From: Herpetosiphon sp042688385
GTDB taxonomy: Bacteria; Chloroflexota; Chloroflexia; Chloroflexales; Herpetosiphonaceae
DNA: 64,000 bases
NCBI RefSeq assembly: GCF_042688385.1
Contig: NZ_JBHUPY010000011.1
Location: forward strand, 185,550 to 249,549
Reading direction: 5' to 3'
Part shown: positions 16,580-25,751 of the stretch, in pieces
Layout: each line of letters starts with the position of its first letter
How positions within the stretch are numbered: position 1 is the first letter of the stretch
Position numbers and translations under genes: made by a program
Notes under the pieces: generated by a model
What the model was told of the DNA's origin: nothing
The model's input: only the letters and a program-made list of their open reading frames with translations
The model's database searches: none

Positions 16580-17496
16580 GCCTATTCGATCTATTTAGCG
16601 ATTACACCTTGCGTAATGTGGCCTTGGGCGCGATGGTGCTGGGGATTGTCAGCGGCATTTTGGGTTGTTTTGCGGTGCTCCGTCGCCAAGGCTTGCTCGG
16701 CGATGCGCTTTCGCACGCAGCCCTGCCTGGCATCGCCATCGCCTACTTGTTGACTGGATCCAAAGCGCCGATTGTGCTTTTGCTGGGGGCGGGCATTGCC
16801 GGTTGGGTTGGCACACTCACAATCAATCGAATTGTGCGCGACACCAGAATTAGCGAAGATAGCGCCTTGGGGATTGTGCTGAGCGTCTTTTTTGGCGTAG
16901 GGATTTTGCTGCTGACCTATATTGCCAAGCGCAACGATGCCAACCAAGCTGGGCTTGATCGCTTTTTGTTTGGCCAAGCGGCAACCTTGGTTGCAACCGA
17001 TGTGCTGACAATGAGCATTTTGGGTGGTTTGGCACTGGGCTGTTTGGTGTTGCTGTATAAAGAATTTAAGTTGTTGGCGTTTGATCCGGCCTTTGCTGCC
17101 AGCCTTGGCTTTGCGCCCAACCGCTTGGGCATTTTGCTCACCAGCTTAATTGTGGTGGCGATTGTGATTGGCTTGCAAACCGTCGGCGTGGTGTTAATGG
17201 CGGCGATGTTGGTTGGGCCAGCGGTTGCAGCCCGCCAATGGACGCATCGATTAAGCGTGATGTTGCTGCTTTCGGGCGTGTTTGGCGCAGCGGCAGGCAT
17301 TGCTGGCACAATGCTGAGCCTTGGGCAACAGCACGTACCAACTGGGCCGATGATCATTCTCAGCCTAACCGCAATTGTGGCAATTTCATTATTGTTTGCG
17401 CCAGCTCGCGGCTTGGTTTGGGCCAAATTGCGCCAAAGCCATGCTCTCAATCATGAGCCGCGCAATCGCGAAGCCCAGCCAGTCAAAGGAGAATAA
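16576..17496 (+). CDS. Metal ABC importer permease, first copy
   Basis: A 306-residue ABC-3 family permease with about eight membrane segments (LGAMVLGIVSGILGCFAVLR onwards) and the conserved GLLGDALSHAALPG motif. It starts in the ATGA overlap with the ATPase gene, so translation is coupled. The open frame extends upstream to 16456, but that part overlaps the ATPase. It pairs with the next permease to form the heterodimeric channel, as in MntC/MntD-type systems. Confidence 0.92.
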   Translation: MSLFDLFSDYTLRNVALGAMVLGIVSGILGCFAVLRRQGLLGDALSHAALPGIAIAYLLTGSKAPIVLLLGAGIAGWVGTLTINRIVRDTRISEDSALGIVLSVFFGVGILLLTYIAKRNDANQAGLDRFLFGQAATLVATDVLTMSILGGLALGCLVLLYKEFKLLAFDPAFAASLGFAPNRLGILLTSLIVVAIVIGLQTVGVVLMAAMLVGPAVAARQWTHRLSVMLLLSGVFGAAAGIAGTMLSLGQQHVPTGPMIILSLTAIVAISLLFAPARGLVWAKLRQSHALNHEPRNREAQPVKGE

Positions 17497-17499
17497 GCC

Positions 17500-18615
17500 A
17501 TGAGTAGCACGTTTGCAATTATTCTGACCGGAATCTTGGTCGCGGCTGCCTGTGCCTCGCTTGGCTGTTTCCTGATTCTACGGCGCATGGCGATGTTGGC
17601 CGATGCGATTAGCCATGCGATTTTGCCAGGCTTGGTAGCGGGCTATTTCATCGCCCAAGGGCCAAGTTTGTTGGCGGGCTTTTTTGGCGCAGCACTAGCC
17701 GGATTAATTACCGTCGGCTTAGTAGAATTGCTCAAAAATACCCAACGGGTCGGCGGCGAATCGGCGATTGGGATTGTGTTTCCAGCCATGTTTGCCTTGG
17801 GAACCTTCCTCGTCTCGAAATATTATGCCGATGTGCACCTTGATGCCGATGCAGTGCTGTATGGCAACATCGAATTTGTGGGCTTCGATCATTGGTACAT
17901 TGGCGAAACCGATTTGGGGCCACAATCGCTGTGGATTATGGGTGGCTTGTGTCTGATCAACTTCATCTTTATCAGCGTGTTTTATAAAGAATTGAAGCTA
18001 GCGACCTTTGATGCAGGCTTGGCGGCGACCCTTGGCTTCTCGCCAATCCTGATTCACTATGGCTTGATGGCGGTGGTTTCGATTACCACAGTTGGGGCGT
18101 TTACCGCAGTTGGGGCAATTTTGGTGGTGGCCTTGATGATTGTGCCTGCGGCCACTGCCTATTTGCTGACCGACCGCTTGCCATGGATGATTGGCTTGGC
18201 GATTGGCGCTGGAGCAATCGCGGCAGTGCTTGGCTTTGGCTTGGCCTTTATGCTCAATGGCTCGGTTGCAGGCGCAATTGCCACCATCACAGGGGTAGAA
18301 TTTGGCTTGGCCTTGTTGTTTAGCCCCAAACAGGGCTTGGTTGCCCGCGCTCGGCGTTTGGCCCGCCAACGGATTCAGTTCGCAGCAGATACGCTGCTCG
18401 TGCATTTGTTGCAGCACGAAGGCAGCCCCGAAGCAGCTAACGAAAGCACAATTAGCCATTTGCAAAGCGAACTACAATGGAACAATAAGTTTGCTCAGCG
18501 CGTGCTTGATTTGGCTCAGCGGCGCAGTTTGGTGCGTTGCCAAGGCCAACAACTTGAGTTAACGACCAGCGGACGCGAACGCAGCCAGCAAGTTTTGCAA
18601 CTAGGTCGAGCGTAG
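17500..18615 (+). CDS. Metal ABC importer permease with C-terminal helix-turn-helix-like domain
   Basis: A 371-residue protein starting 3 bp after the first permease. Residues 1-275 are an ABC-3 permease (ILRRMAMLADAISHAILPGL motif, about eight membrane spans). The last ~95 residues are soluble and helical (ADTLLVHLLQHEGSPEAANE, then a segment ending ELTTSGRERSQQ), resembling a winged-helix/DtxR-like fold. Comparable C-terminal extensions are known on some MntD-type permeases. Its role is not established; a cytoplasmic metal-sensing or gating part is conceivable. Confidence 0.88.
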   Translation: MSSTFAIILTGILVAAACASLGCFLILRRMAMLADAISHAILPGLVAGYFIAQGPSLLAGFFGAALAGLITVGLVELLKNTQRVGGESAIGIVFPAMFALGTFLVSKYYADVHLDADAVLYGNIEFVGFDHWYIGETDLGPQSLWIMGGLCLINFIFISVFYKELKLATFDAGLAATLGFSPILIHYGLMAVVSITTVGAFTAVGAILVVALMIVPAATAYLLTDRLPWMIGLAIGAGAIAAVLGFGLAFMLNGSVAGAIATITGVEFGLALLFSPKQGLVARARRLARQRIQFAADTLLVHLLQHEGSPEAANESTISHLQSELQWNNKFAQRVLDLAQRRSLVRCQGQQLELTTSGRERSQQVLQLGRA

Positions 18616-18629
18616 TTTGAAGCTACGTT

Positions 18630-18761
18630 CCCTCACCCCAACCCCTCTCCCATCGAATGGGCGAGGGGCTTTTACATCTTGGTTTTCCCCCAATTCCTTG
18701 GTGAACCACGGATGCTCCCCCTCGCCCGCGTTCAGTGGGAGAGGGGGCTGGGGGGTGAGGG
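18630..18761 (+). repeat. Dispersed repeat A, copy 3
   Basis: Full-length copy in the same orientation as 6822 between the permease stop and the terminator of the convergent M23 peptidase gene. Confidence 0.85.
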
Positions 18762-18763
18762 AA

Positions 18764-18796
18764 TAAAAAAGCGCCAATGCAAGTTGCACTGGCGCT
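18764..18796 (-). terminator. Rho-independent terminator of the M23 peptidase gene
   Basis: Minus-strand stem AGCGCCAGTGCA/TGCATTGGCGCT (one G-T pair), 3-nt loop, then TTTTTTATT. Confidence 0.85.
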
Positions 18797-18815
18797 GCTT
18801 CAAACCTCGTTTGGT

Positions 18816-20432
18816 TTATGGCAGATACTTCAGCGGATTAACTGCTGTACCATCGATTTTGATCGTGAAGTGCAAGTGCACGCCTGTTGAATAGCCGCCA
18901 CCAGCCCGATCATAGGTGCTGCCCATATAGCCAATCAACTGTCCGGCCTCGACTTCTTGACCTTCGGAAACCACAGGATTCGACATCATATGGCCGTATT
19001 CGGTGACCATCCCAGAGCCATGGCTAATTTTGACACAATAGCCATAGCCGCTACACCAGCCAGCTTCGATAACCGTACCACGCCGAGCTGCCGAAATTGG
19101 CGTGCCTTTGCGGTTGGCAATATCGATGCCGTTGTGGAAGCGGCCAACGCTAAAGTTGCGATAGCCAAAGCCCGAGGTTAGGTCGCCATAGCTTGGCCAA
19201 ACCCAGACTGGTGGCGGTGGTGGTGGCGGTGGAAAGTTATCGGTTTCTTCCAAAACCGACCAAACTTCAGCAGGAATGCTCACAACTTCGCGAGCAACCC
19301 AAGCCACGTTGCCATCAGTTTGTAGAATTTTGACCCATTCTTCGTGCTTAGCGATCAGCTGTAAACGCTCGCCAGCATTGACCTTAACGATTTTCTCGTA
19401 GGCAGTGCCTGGGCCTTCGCGCAAGTTGGTGCGGTCGGCCAGTACAATGGCTGCTGCTTGCGATTTTTGGTTGATTGAATCGATTGCGCCACGGACTGAG
19501 ACATTTTGCACGCCCGCTAGCGATGCACCTGGCACGAAAATCTCGCGGCCAGCAACCAAGGCTTGGCCTTGATCTAAGCCATTGGGCGGGAAGGTCATAA
19601 TCACATCAGCGCCAACACTGTAGCGTTCGGCAATATCGGTAATCGTTTCGCCTTCGCTGACGGTGTGGGGCACGCCTGAAACCCGCGGAATCCGCAGCGT
19701 TTCGCCAATCGCAACTGGGCCAGTTAAATTATTGGCCGCAATTAACGATTCTGGAGTGATTGTATATTTGCTAGCAATATCGGCGATAGTTTCTTCGTTG
19801 GCAACCAAGTGAGTTGCAACAAAGGCAGGGCCACGCTCTGGCGCTGGTTTGATTAAGGCAGGGCCAACATCGACCACAACTTCATGCTCGCCACCACCAA
19901 CACTTTGGGGCTGGGTTGCAGAAATGGGGATGACGACACGTTGGAAATTACCTGCTTCAACTTCATCGACCAACTGAGCGGCGGCTAAAACTTCAGGAAT
20001 TGCATGATCTGTCGAATCAGCAGCGGGATTGAGTGGAAAGCCACGACCCCAAGCCACCACACAGGCAGCCAAAAGAATGACGCTATGCGCGACTAAACGA
20101 CGTTGAATTTGTAAGCGCTGACGCACCGATTGGGCGGCAAGCTTGAGCGAACGCCGTGCTGGTTTTGGTTCGGGAATTGCTACTGGAGCACGTGTTGATG
20201 TGCCAGCGATTTGAGCTAGCGAAGATCGCGCGATCGAAGCTGCGCGTTGTTCTTGCTTGCGTCGTCGTTGGGCTGAGCGGCCAGCTTGATTGAGTGACTC
20301 AATCCGGCCTGTATCAGATTTTTGGCGAAATGCGGTAGTGGTGTGGTTAGGAGCTGGTAGCAAAATAACTTCGGCGTTGTTTTGCGTTTGGGCCCGTTGG
20401 ACACGTCGCCGCGGAGTTCGCTTCTCTGTCAT
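18816..20432 (-). CDS. LysM-SH3b-M23 cell-wall metalloendopeptidase
   Basis: A 538-residue protein. A basic N-terminal stretch is followed by one membrane segment (about 120-140, VILLAACVVAWG). Then come two LysM peptidoglycan-binding modules (ANEETIADIASKYTITPESL; VSEGETITDIAERYSVGAD), a bacterial SH3 domain (ADRTNLREGPGTAYEKI) and a C-terminal M23/LytM peptidase with zinc motifs HNGIDIA and HLHF. All zinc ligands are present, so it is probably active rather than an EnvC-like activator. The ATG at 20432 (MTEKRTPRRRV) is preferred to 20474. Likely role is cross-bridge cleavage in growth, division or predation. Confidence 0.9.
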   Translation of the reverse strand: MTEKRTPRRRVQRAQTQNNAEVILLPAPNHTTTAFRQKSDTGRIESLNQAGRSAQRRRKQEQRAASIARSSLAQIAGTSTRAPVAIPEPKPARRSLKLAAQSVRQRLQIQRRLVAHSVILLAACVVAWGRGFPLNPAADSTDHAIPEVLAAAQLVDEVEAGNFQRVVIPISATQPQSVGGGEHEVVVDVGPALIKPAPERGPAFVATHLVANEETIADIASKYTITPESLIAANNLTGPVAIGETLRIPRVSGVPHTVSEGETITDIAERYSVGADVIMTFPPNGLDQGQALVAGREIFVPGASLAGVQNVSVRGAIDSINQKSQAAAIVLADRTNLREGPGTAYEKIVKVNAGERLQLIAKHEEWVKILQTDGNVAWVAREVVSIPAEVWSVLEETDNFPPPPPPPPVWVWPSYGDLTSGFGYRNFSVGRFHNGIDIANRKGTPISAARRGTVIEAGWCSGYGYCVKISHGSGMVTEYGHMMSNPVVSEGQEVEAGQLIGYMGSTYDRAGGGYSTGVHLHFTIKIDGTAVNPLKYLP

Positions 20433-20660
20433 GGAAAGAAGACTCCTCGAATGGTACTTGGTTGCTGATAGCAATCAAGGCTATCTGCATATGCATGATG
20501 ACATGAATGTGCGTTGCCAAGTCCACGCAGTTATGGCAAGCATAGCCTAAGCTTAATACTTTGTCAATTTTTATGCTGCTTGCTGGCCACGGAGTTTAGT
20601 TTTAGCCCTTTGTTACGTCTTTAATCAACATTTGTAGTATTTAATAAGTATGGCTTTTTT

Positions 20661-20750
20661 CGCCTCCCTTCCGTCCCTCCGCCGGAGGGAAACGCCGGGG
20701 GTTTTCATCCCCCAGCACCCCCTAATGTTTCTCCGTGGATTGTTGCTATG
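20661..20750 (+). repeat. Dispersed repeat B, copy 2
   Basis: CGCCTCCCTTCCGTCCCTCC start, palindromic CCCTCCGCCGGAGGG, GGGGGTTTTCATCCCCC hairpin, then CAGCACCCCCTAATG and a tail CTCCGTGGATTGTTGCTATG. The copy at 20939 matches it almost base for base over 90 bp. Confidence 0.85.
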
Positions 20751-20938
20751 TTTACTGATCCCCAATGATTTGTTTTCATGCTCTTCGTGGATCAATCCGC
20801 TAACGCAGAGGCGCAGAGAAAATGAGGCGATTCATTATTGGTTATTGGAACATATCTTTTGCTTGCAAAAATATTCCGCTAGCCAAAAGCCTATAGCCTA
20901 TAGCCTTGTCCCTGATCGCTGATTCCTCAGCATCGGTT

Positions 20939-21028
20939 CGCCTCCCTTCCGTCCCTCCGCCGGAGGGAAACGCCGGGGGTTTTCATCCCCCAGCACCCCC
21001 TAATGTTTCTCCGTGGATTGTTGCTATG
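20939..21028 (+). repeat. Dispersed repeat B, copy 3
   Basis: Near-identical direct repeat of 20661-20750, about 190 bp downstream of it, including the CTCCGTGGATTGTTGCTATG tail. Confidence 0.85.
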
Positions 21029-21193
21029 CTTCCTATTCCCCACATTAATAGCTTCGTGCTTTTTGTGCTCTTCGTGGTTTCGTTACCTTAATTCCTCGTT
21101 CCTTCGTGCTCTTCGTGTCCTTCTTGGTTTCGTCTCTCGCATCCCGTGCCTATGGTATGCTAGCGCTGTTTGATTAGTTAAAAAGGATTCAGT

Positions 21194-23209
21194 GTGTCGC
21201 AACGCTTAATTCATTGTCTTGTGCTTTTGGGCTATCTGCTGCTTGCAATCATCGCTACCTATCCGTTGATTGGCAATGTTGCAACCCATGTGCCTTCGGG
21301 TGCTGGCGATGCAGCCCAAGATTTATGGGAAAAGCTCTGGAATCTTGACCATGTGTATCGCAGCCTGCTTGCTGGCCAATCGCCTTTTTTTACCGACCAA
21401 CTGTATACACCGAATGGCGCTGCGCTCTATTTTCACCCCTTGAGCATTACCAACGCAATCATTGCGCTACCGATTATCGCTATTTGGGGCGTGATTCCAG
21501 CCTATAATTTTTTGGCGCTTGGCTCGTTTGTGCTCAGCGGCTATGCAGTCTATTTGCTCTGCCGCCAATGGCAATGCTCGCCGCGCAGCGCCTTTTTGGC
21601 GGGCATGATCTACAGTTTCTCGGCATTCCATTTTGGCCACCTCACCCTCAATCACCTTGAATTGTGGAATATGCAATGGTTGCCGCTCTATTTCGTGGCC
21701 TACGAACGGGTGCGCCAACAACCCTCATTCGGGCGGATTGCCTGGGCAATTCTGGCTTTGCTGGCGGTGTTGTTTTCGAGCTTGTATATGGCGATGTATG
21801 CATTACTCTGGACATTCGTTTGGCTTGGATTTGATCTGGGGCAGCAACCACTTAGCCTTAAACAGACTTGGCAACGTCTACGCGCTCCACTGATCATCGG
21901 TGGCGTAACTTTAGTCGTGATTCTGCCATTGATGTTGCTTCCAATGTTGAGCCAGGCGGCCAATAATCCGGTCTTGATTCGCAGCGTTGAGGAAGTGAGC
22001 AAGCGGGCAATCTCACCTTTGGCAATCGTTCAACGCTCAACATTATCCTATTTAGGCATTGTTGGCTTGGTGCTGGCCGTAATGGGCGTGGTGTTGACCA
22101 AAAAACAAGGCTTGCGCTGGATTGTGCTGGGGCTTGGGGCATTTTGGCTGGCGCTCGGCCCACGCTATGGCTTGTATCAAATTTATAATCTCTTGCCAAT
22201 TGCCCAATTTGGGCGCTACCCCGATCGCTTTATCGTTTTAACGTTAATCAGTTGTGCGGTGTTGGCGGCCATGGGCGTGGATGCACTGCTGAAGCGTTGG
22301 CAAGCGCGTTGGCATGTGCTAGCAAGCGCCGTTTTGCTACTCTTAATTGGCGTTGATAGTTGGCCAAACCAGCGGCCATTGCTCCAACCAAGCCATCATC
22401 CGGTGTATGAGCAAATTGCCGCCGATCCAATCGCTGGCAGCGTGCTCGACATGCCGATTCGGCGCACCAACAGCGCGTGGTTTGCTATGTATTATCAAAC
22501 CATCCATCAGCGCCCAATTATTGATGGCGTGTTGGCGCGACCCGTGCCACGAATTCCAATTTTTGATATTCGGCTCGTGCGTGGCTTGGAAGAACCAGAA
22601 CTTAATTTGCCAGCGCAGGATATTTTTCCGGTGCAACAACCGCTGGCCGCCACCAGCTACTTTAATTTGCGCTACCTCTTGTACTACCGCAAATCGGATA
22701 TGCCGAATCAGCAAGTGCCGACGTTGGAGCAAGTTGAAGCGCTCACTGGAGCCAAGGCCAGCGAAATTGCCAACGACCAAACGCTGGTGGCCTATCGACT
22801 GGATTGGCAACCAAGCAGCGAGCCATTGACGAGCCTGATGGAACTAGGTACTGGTTGGTATGAGCTTGAGGGCAGCGAGCATGATTTACATCGCTGGATT
22901 AAAGATGCTGACGCTGGCGCAACCTTGGGCCTATATCCCACTCGCCCGATGCAAGCCCAGCTTCAATTGAAATTGGTAGCATTTGATCATCCGCAGGCGG
23001 TCGATATTTTGCTCGATGACCAATTGTTGGCAACGCTGAATGTTGGCACAGCCGTTGAAAGCTTCACACTGCCAATCGATTTAGCCCAAAAAAGTTATAA
23101 ACTGCGTTTCAAACCCCACGAAGCAGGTATTAACCCAAGCTTGCAACAACCAGGTGCCGACCCGCGAACCTTATCAATTAGCGTTTTTGAAGCGACAATT
23201 CAGCCTTAA
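21194..23209 (+). CDS. Multispanning membrane protein, GT-C glycosyltransferase-like
   Basis: A 671-residue protein starting at GTG after AAAAGGATT. Residues 1-390 contain about ten membrane segments; the first loop has the acidic stretch GAGDAAQDLWEKLWNLDH, and FSAFHFGHLTLNHLELWNMQ lies further on, a pattern common in uncharacterised bacterial GT-C proteins. Residues ~400-671 form an extracytoplasmic beta-rich domain. It resembles in plan the protein at 8256-10232 but is not closely similar. Likely a lipid-linked sugar transferase of envelope glycans; donor and acceptor unknown. Confidence 0.65.
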   Translation: MSQRLIHCLVLLGYLLLAIIATYPLIGNVATHVPSGAGDAAQDLWEKLWNLDHVYRSLLAGQSPFFTDQLYTPNGAALYFHPLSITNAIIALPIIAIWGVIPAYNFLALGSFVLSGYAVYLLCRQWQCSPRSAFLAGMIYSFSAFHFGHLTLNHLELWNMQWLPLYFVAYERVRQQPSFGRIAWAILALLAVLFSSLYMAMYALLWTFVWLGFDLGQQPLSLKQTWQRLRAPLIIGGVTLVVILPLMLLPMLSQAANNPVLIRSVEEVSKRAISPLAIVQRSTLSYLGIVGLVLAVMGVVLTKKQGLRWIVLGLGAFWLALGPRYGLYQIYNLLPIAQFGRYPDRFIVLTLISCAVLAAMGVDALLKRWQARWHVLASAVLLLLIGVDSWPNQRPLLQPSHHPVYEQIAADPIAGSVLDMPIRRTNSAWFAMYYQTIHQRPIIDGVLARPVPRIPIFDIRLVRGLEEPELNLPAQDIFPVQQPLAATSYFNLRYLLYYRKSDMPNQQVPTLEQVEALTGAKASEIANDQTLVAYRLDWQPSSEPLTSLMELGTGWYELEGSEHDLHRWIKDADAGATLGLYPTRPMQAQLQLKLVAFDHPQAVDILLDDQLLATLNVGTAVESFTLPIDLAQKSYKLRFKPHEAGINPSLQQPGADPRTLSISVFEATIQP

Positions 23210-23214
23210 ATAAA

Positions 23215-23254
23215 CAATAGCTGCTCAGTTGGATCAATCGCTGAGCAGCTATTG
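23215..23254. terminator. Bidirectional terminator hairpin
   Basis: A perfect 14-bp stem (CAATAGCTGCTCAG/CTGAGCAGCTATTG) with a 12-nt loop between two convergent genes. A-rich sequence on the left and T-rich on the right allow function in both directions. Confidence 0.8.
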
Positions 23255-23262
23255 CAATAGCT

Positions 23263-24915
23263 TTATTTCTTTTTCGCCCAAGCAATTGCGCCTAAGGCCG
23301 CCGCCGCGCCAAGCGTCCAACCAACCCATTGGCGTGATGGCTGGCGATCTTTGAGCACAGTTTGGGCAGTGTTATAGCCCGATGCCGCAAATACGCCGCC
23401 ACCAGGATGGGTGCTCGCGCCAGTCAGATACAAGCCCTTGATCCCAGCCACGCGATATTCGGAAAGCTCAGGCAGCGGACGGAAGGCAAACATTTGATCA
23501 AACGACATTTCGACATGCATCACGTTGCCGCGTAGCATGCCAAAGGTTCGCTCCAAGGTTAATGGAGTTTGCACATAACGATTGCTAATTTTGCCGCGCA
23601 TATTTGGCGCATAGCGATACACCACTTCTAAAAGTTTGTCGGCCTCGCGATCGGCAATGCTATCCCAATCTTCGCCATTGCTTAATTCATACGGGTGATA
23701 TTGGCCCCACAAAAACAGCGTATGCTTGCCCTTGGGCGCAACATCAGGATCGATTGCACTAAATGTCATAGCAATCACCGCCGGATCGTTGGCTGGCACG
23801 CCGCGATCATAATCGCTGACCGCGCGATTAAGATAATCGATCGATGGGCAAAGCAGTTGCAAGCCATGATGCGATGGATGCGGGCGGCCACCAGAAGGCG
23901 CGGCCAAATAATCGGGCAATTCATCGGCGGCACAACGCACTGCCATCCCAAAGCCATTGCCAACTCGAATCCGGCCAACCCGCTCGGCGAGGCCATTCGG
24001 CAGTTGCGCACGCTCGACCAACTTGAGCAAGGTGGTTTGCACATGGGCATTCGAAATAACCATTGGTGCGCTGTAGATTTCGCCTGAGGTTAATTCAACT
24101 CCTTGCACCACCCCATGTTGCACAATAATTCGCTCAACCGGAGCATCGAGCATCAATGTGCCACCATCGCTTTTGAAACGCGCAGCCATCGCTTGGGTCA
24201 ACATGCCAGAGCCACCACGCGGATGTTTCGCACCGCTTTCGTGCAGCATCGAATGCCAGCCAGCAAAATCGCCAGTGCCAATTTCGTGCGGCGGTGGGCC
24301 AGATTGCGCCGCTAACCAGCCCATGGCGGCGCGCATGGCTTCGCTTTCAAAGGTTTCGTTGATCAAATGGCCATACGAGGTAAACAAACGCCGCAGAATA
24401 TCCAGCGGATGCGTGCCTTTCTCGCCCTTGAATTGGCCAGTTAACATCTGACGGCCAAGGTTGGCAGGCGATGGCGCTTTGAGGAATACATCAAATACGC
24501 CTTCGTTGAGCGGCCCCCACAGCGCTACAAATTGGCGATAGGCATGAGCATCCTTGGGCGAAATTTTCTCAATCGAAGCACAGGTTTTGTCTAAATCGCG
24601 CCAAAATTCAATCGCGCCGGAACCATCGGGCAATGGATACCAGGCAAACGGGTCCATATCAATATATTCGAGGCCAAATTTGTGCAGCTCAAGCTCGCGC
24701 ACCACTGGCGTGAGGTGAATCATAATGTGGGCCGATGAGCCAACATCCATCTTATAGCCACCAAACATGGTTTCGGTGCAAACCGCGCCACCAACAATCG
24801 GTCGCCGTTCGATCACAAGGGTTTTAATTCCAGCTTTTTGCAAATAACAGGCACATGTCAAGCCATTATGCCCGCCGCCAACAACAATCGCATCAAATTG
24901 GGCCATGTTCGTCAT
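23263..24915 (-). CDS. FAD-dependent oxidoreductase, phytoene dehydrogenase-like (CrtI/PYROXD2 type)
   Basis: A 550-residue flavoprotein. The N-terminal FAD fold (FDAIVVGGGHNGLTCACYLQ, followed by VIERRPIVGGAV) and the C-terminal LYLTGASTHPGGGVFAASGY are diagnostic of the CrtI/PYROXD2 superfamily. It ends with a hydrophobic helix and a basic tail (WTLGAAAALGAIAWAKKK), suggesting membrane attachment, which is unusual for the family. ATG at 24915 or 24906 may be used. No carotenoid genes are adjacent, so a carotenoid substrate is only one possibility. It is close behind the membrane hydrolase gene and may share its transcript. Confidence 0.85.
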   Translation of the reverse strand: MTNMAQFDAIVVGGGHNGLTCACYLQKAGIKTLVIERRPIVGGAVCTETMFGGYKMDVGSSAHIMIHLTPVVRELELHKFGLEYIDMDPFAWYPLPDGSGAIEFWRDLDKTCASIEKISPKDAHAYRQFVALWGPLNEGVFDVFLKAPSPANLGRQMLTGQFKGEKGTHPLDILRRLFTSYGHLINETFESEAMRAAMGWLAAQSGPPPHEIGTGDFAGWHSMLHESGAKHPRGGSGMLTQAMAARFKSDGGTLMLDAPVERIIVQHGVVQGVELTSGEIYSAPMVISNAHVQTTLLKLVERAQLPNGLAERVGRIRVGNGFGMAVRCAADELPDYLAAPSGGRPHPSHHGLQLLCPSIDYLNRAVSDYDRGVPANDPAVIAMTFSAIDPDVAPKGKHTLFLWGQYHPYELSNGEDWDSIADREADKLLEVVYRYAPNMRGKISNRYVQTPLTLERTFGMLRGNVMHVEMSFDQMFAFRPLPELSEYRVAGIKGLYLTGASTHPGGGVFAASGYNTAQTVLKDRQPSRQWVGWTLGAAAALGAIAWAKKK

Positions 24916-24942
24916 CGCTCCACACTATCGAGATTGCTTATG

Positions 24943-25494
24943 CTACGCACGAATCTGCGCTTTGGACGTATCATAGCGCTGCCGCAGCCAAGCTACAATC
25001 AAGCCAAGCCCCAGCCATGGCAGCCAAATCCAGCGTAATTCTGAGAGCAACACATTCCAGCCGCGCTCGGAAAAAAGCCGCGCCGCGCTAATTGGTGCAA
25101 CCGCAATTGGCCGCCACTCGAAAAAGACTCGCTGGCTGCTGAACGGCCACCACAGCGCCACGCCACTGCCGCCATTGGTCAGCATATCGTAAAGCGGATG
25201 GCTGAAGGTTGCCAGAAATAGCACCAATGCCGCAACCCAGCGTTTGCAGCCCAAATGCGGCGCGAAGATCGCCCCCAACCCTGCAATCATGCTAGCAAAG
25301 CCAAGCGAATGGGTAAAACCGCGATGGCTCAACAACGTGCCGCGCGGCATGTCCAGCCAAAAGCTAATCCCATCAAAATCGGGGCTAATCGCTGCAATCG
25401 AGGCGCAAACCAACAACGGGCGGCTAATTCGCTCGCGACCAAGCGCCAAACCAAGCACCAAGGCTGGCGCAACATGACTAAATATGGTTGGCAT
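24943..25494 (-). CDS. Membrane-bound metal-dependent hydrolase-like protein (YdjM/DUF457 family)
   Basis: A 183-residue integral membrane protein with conserved polar residues of the family: His in MPTIFSHVAPAL, Asp in ISPDFDG, and SHRGFTHSLGF, likely metal ligands at the membrane face. The ATG at 25494 has GAGGA seven bases upstream; a TTG start at 25512 would add six residues. Family members are linked to phospholipid or stress functions but remain mostly uncharacterised. It lies 27 bp upstream of the FAD oxidoreductase gene. Confidence 0.75.
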   Translation of the reverse strand: MPTIFSHVAPALVLGLALGRERISRPLLVCASIAAISPDFDGISFWLDMPRGTLLSHRGFTHSLGFASMIAGLGAIFAPHLGCKRWVAALVLFLATFSHPLYDMLTNGGSGVALWWPFSSQRVFFEWRPIAVAPISAARLFSERGWNVLLSELRWIWLPWLGLGLIVAWLRQRYDTSKAQIRA

Positions 25495-25514
25495 CGGCAG
25501 ATCCTCAATCAAAT

Positions 25515-25543
25515 GAGCCTCAAGGGATTGTTCCTTGAGGCTC
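25515..25543 (-). terminator. Perfect inverted repeat, possible terminator downstream of the peptide operon
   Basis: An 11-bp perfect stem (GAGCCTCAAGG/CCTTGAGGCTC) with a 7-nt loop. On the minus strand it follows the TPR gene and repeat A and precedes the hydrolase gene; only a weak ATTTG tract follows. It could end the peptide-operon transcript or sit in the hydrolase leader. Confidence 0.5.
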
Positions 25544-25616
25544 AGTATAGCAATGATTTCGCCAACAAATGAAGATTCAGTTGCAGCGGTTTATAAGTTT
25601 GCAAGGATTTTGCGTT

Positions 25617-25749
25617 CCCTCGCCCCAACCCCTCTCCCATCCGATGGGCGAGGGGCTTTAACCTCGTGGTTCTGCCGTAATGTGTGATACAAAACGCGTG
25701 CTCCCCCTCGCCCGCATTTTCGTGGGAGAGGGGGCTGGGGGGTGAGGGA
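25617..25749 (+). repeat. Dispersed repeat A, copy 4
   Basis: Full-length copy with one variant base in the first arm (CCCTCGCCCCAACCCC). It ends two bases before the stop codon of the TPR gene. Confidence 0.85.
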
Positions 25750-25751
25750 AC

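Larger units (their letters stand above)
20433..21193. other. Repeat-filled intergenic region
   Basis: About 760 bp with no supported gene. The first ~100 bp should hold the promoter of the M23 gene. The remainder contains two nearly identical repeat B copies (20661-20750 and 20939-21028) separated by degenerate modules (cgcagaggcgcagag, gcctatagcctatagcc, cttcgtgctcttcgtggtttc). Confidence 0.7.
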
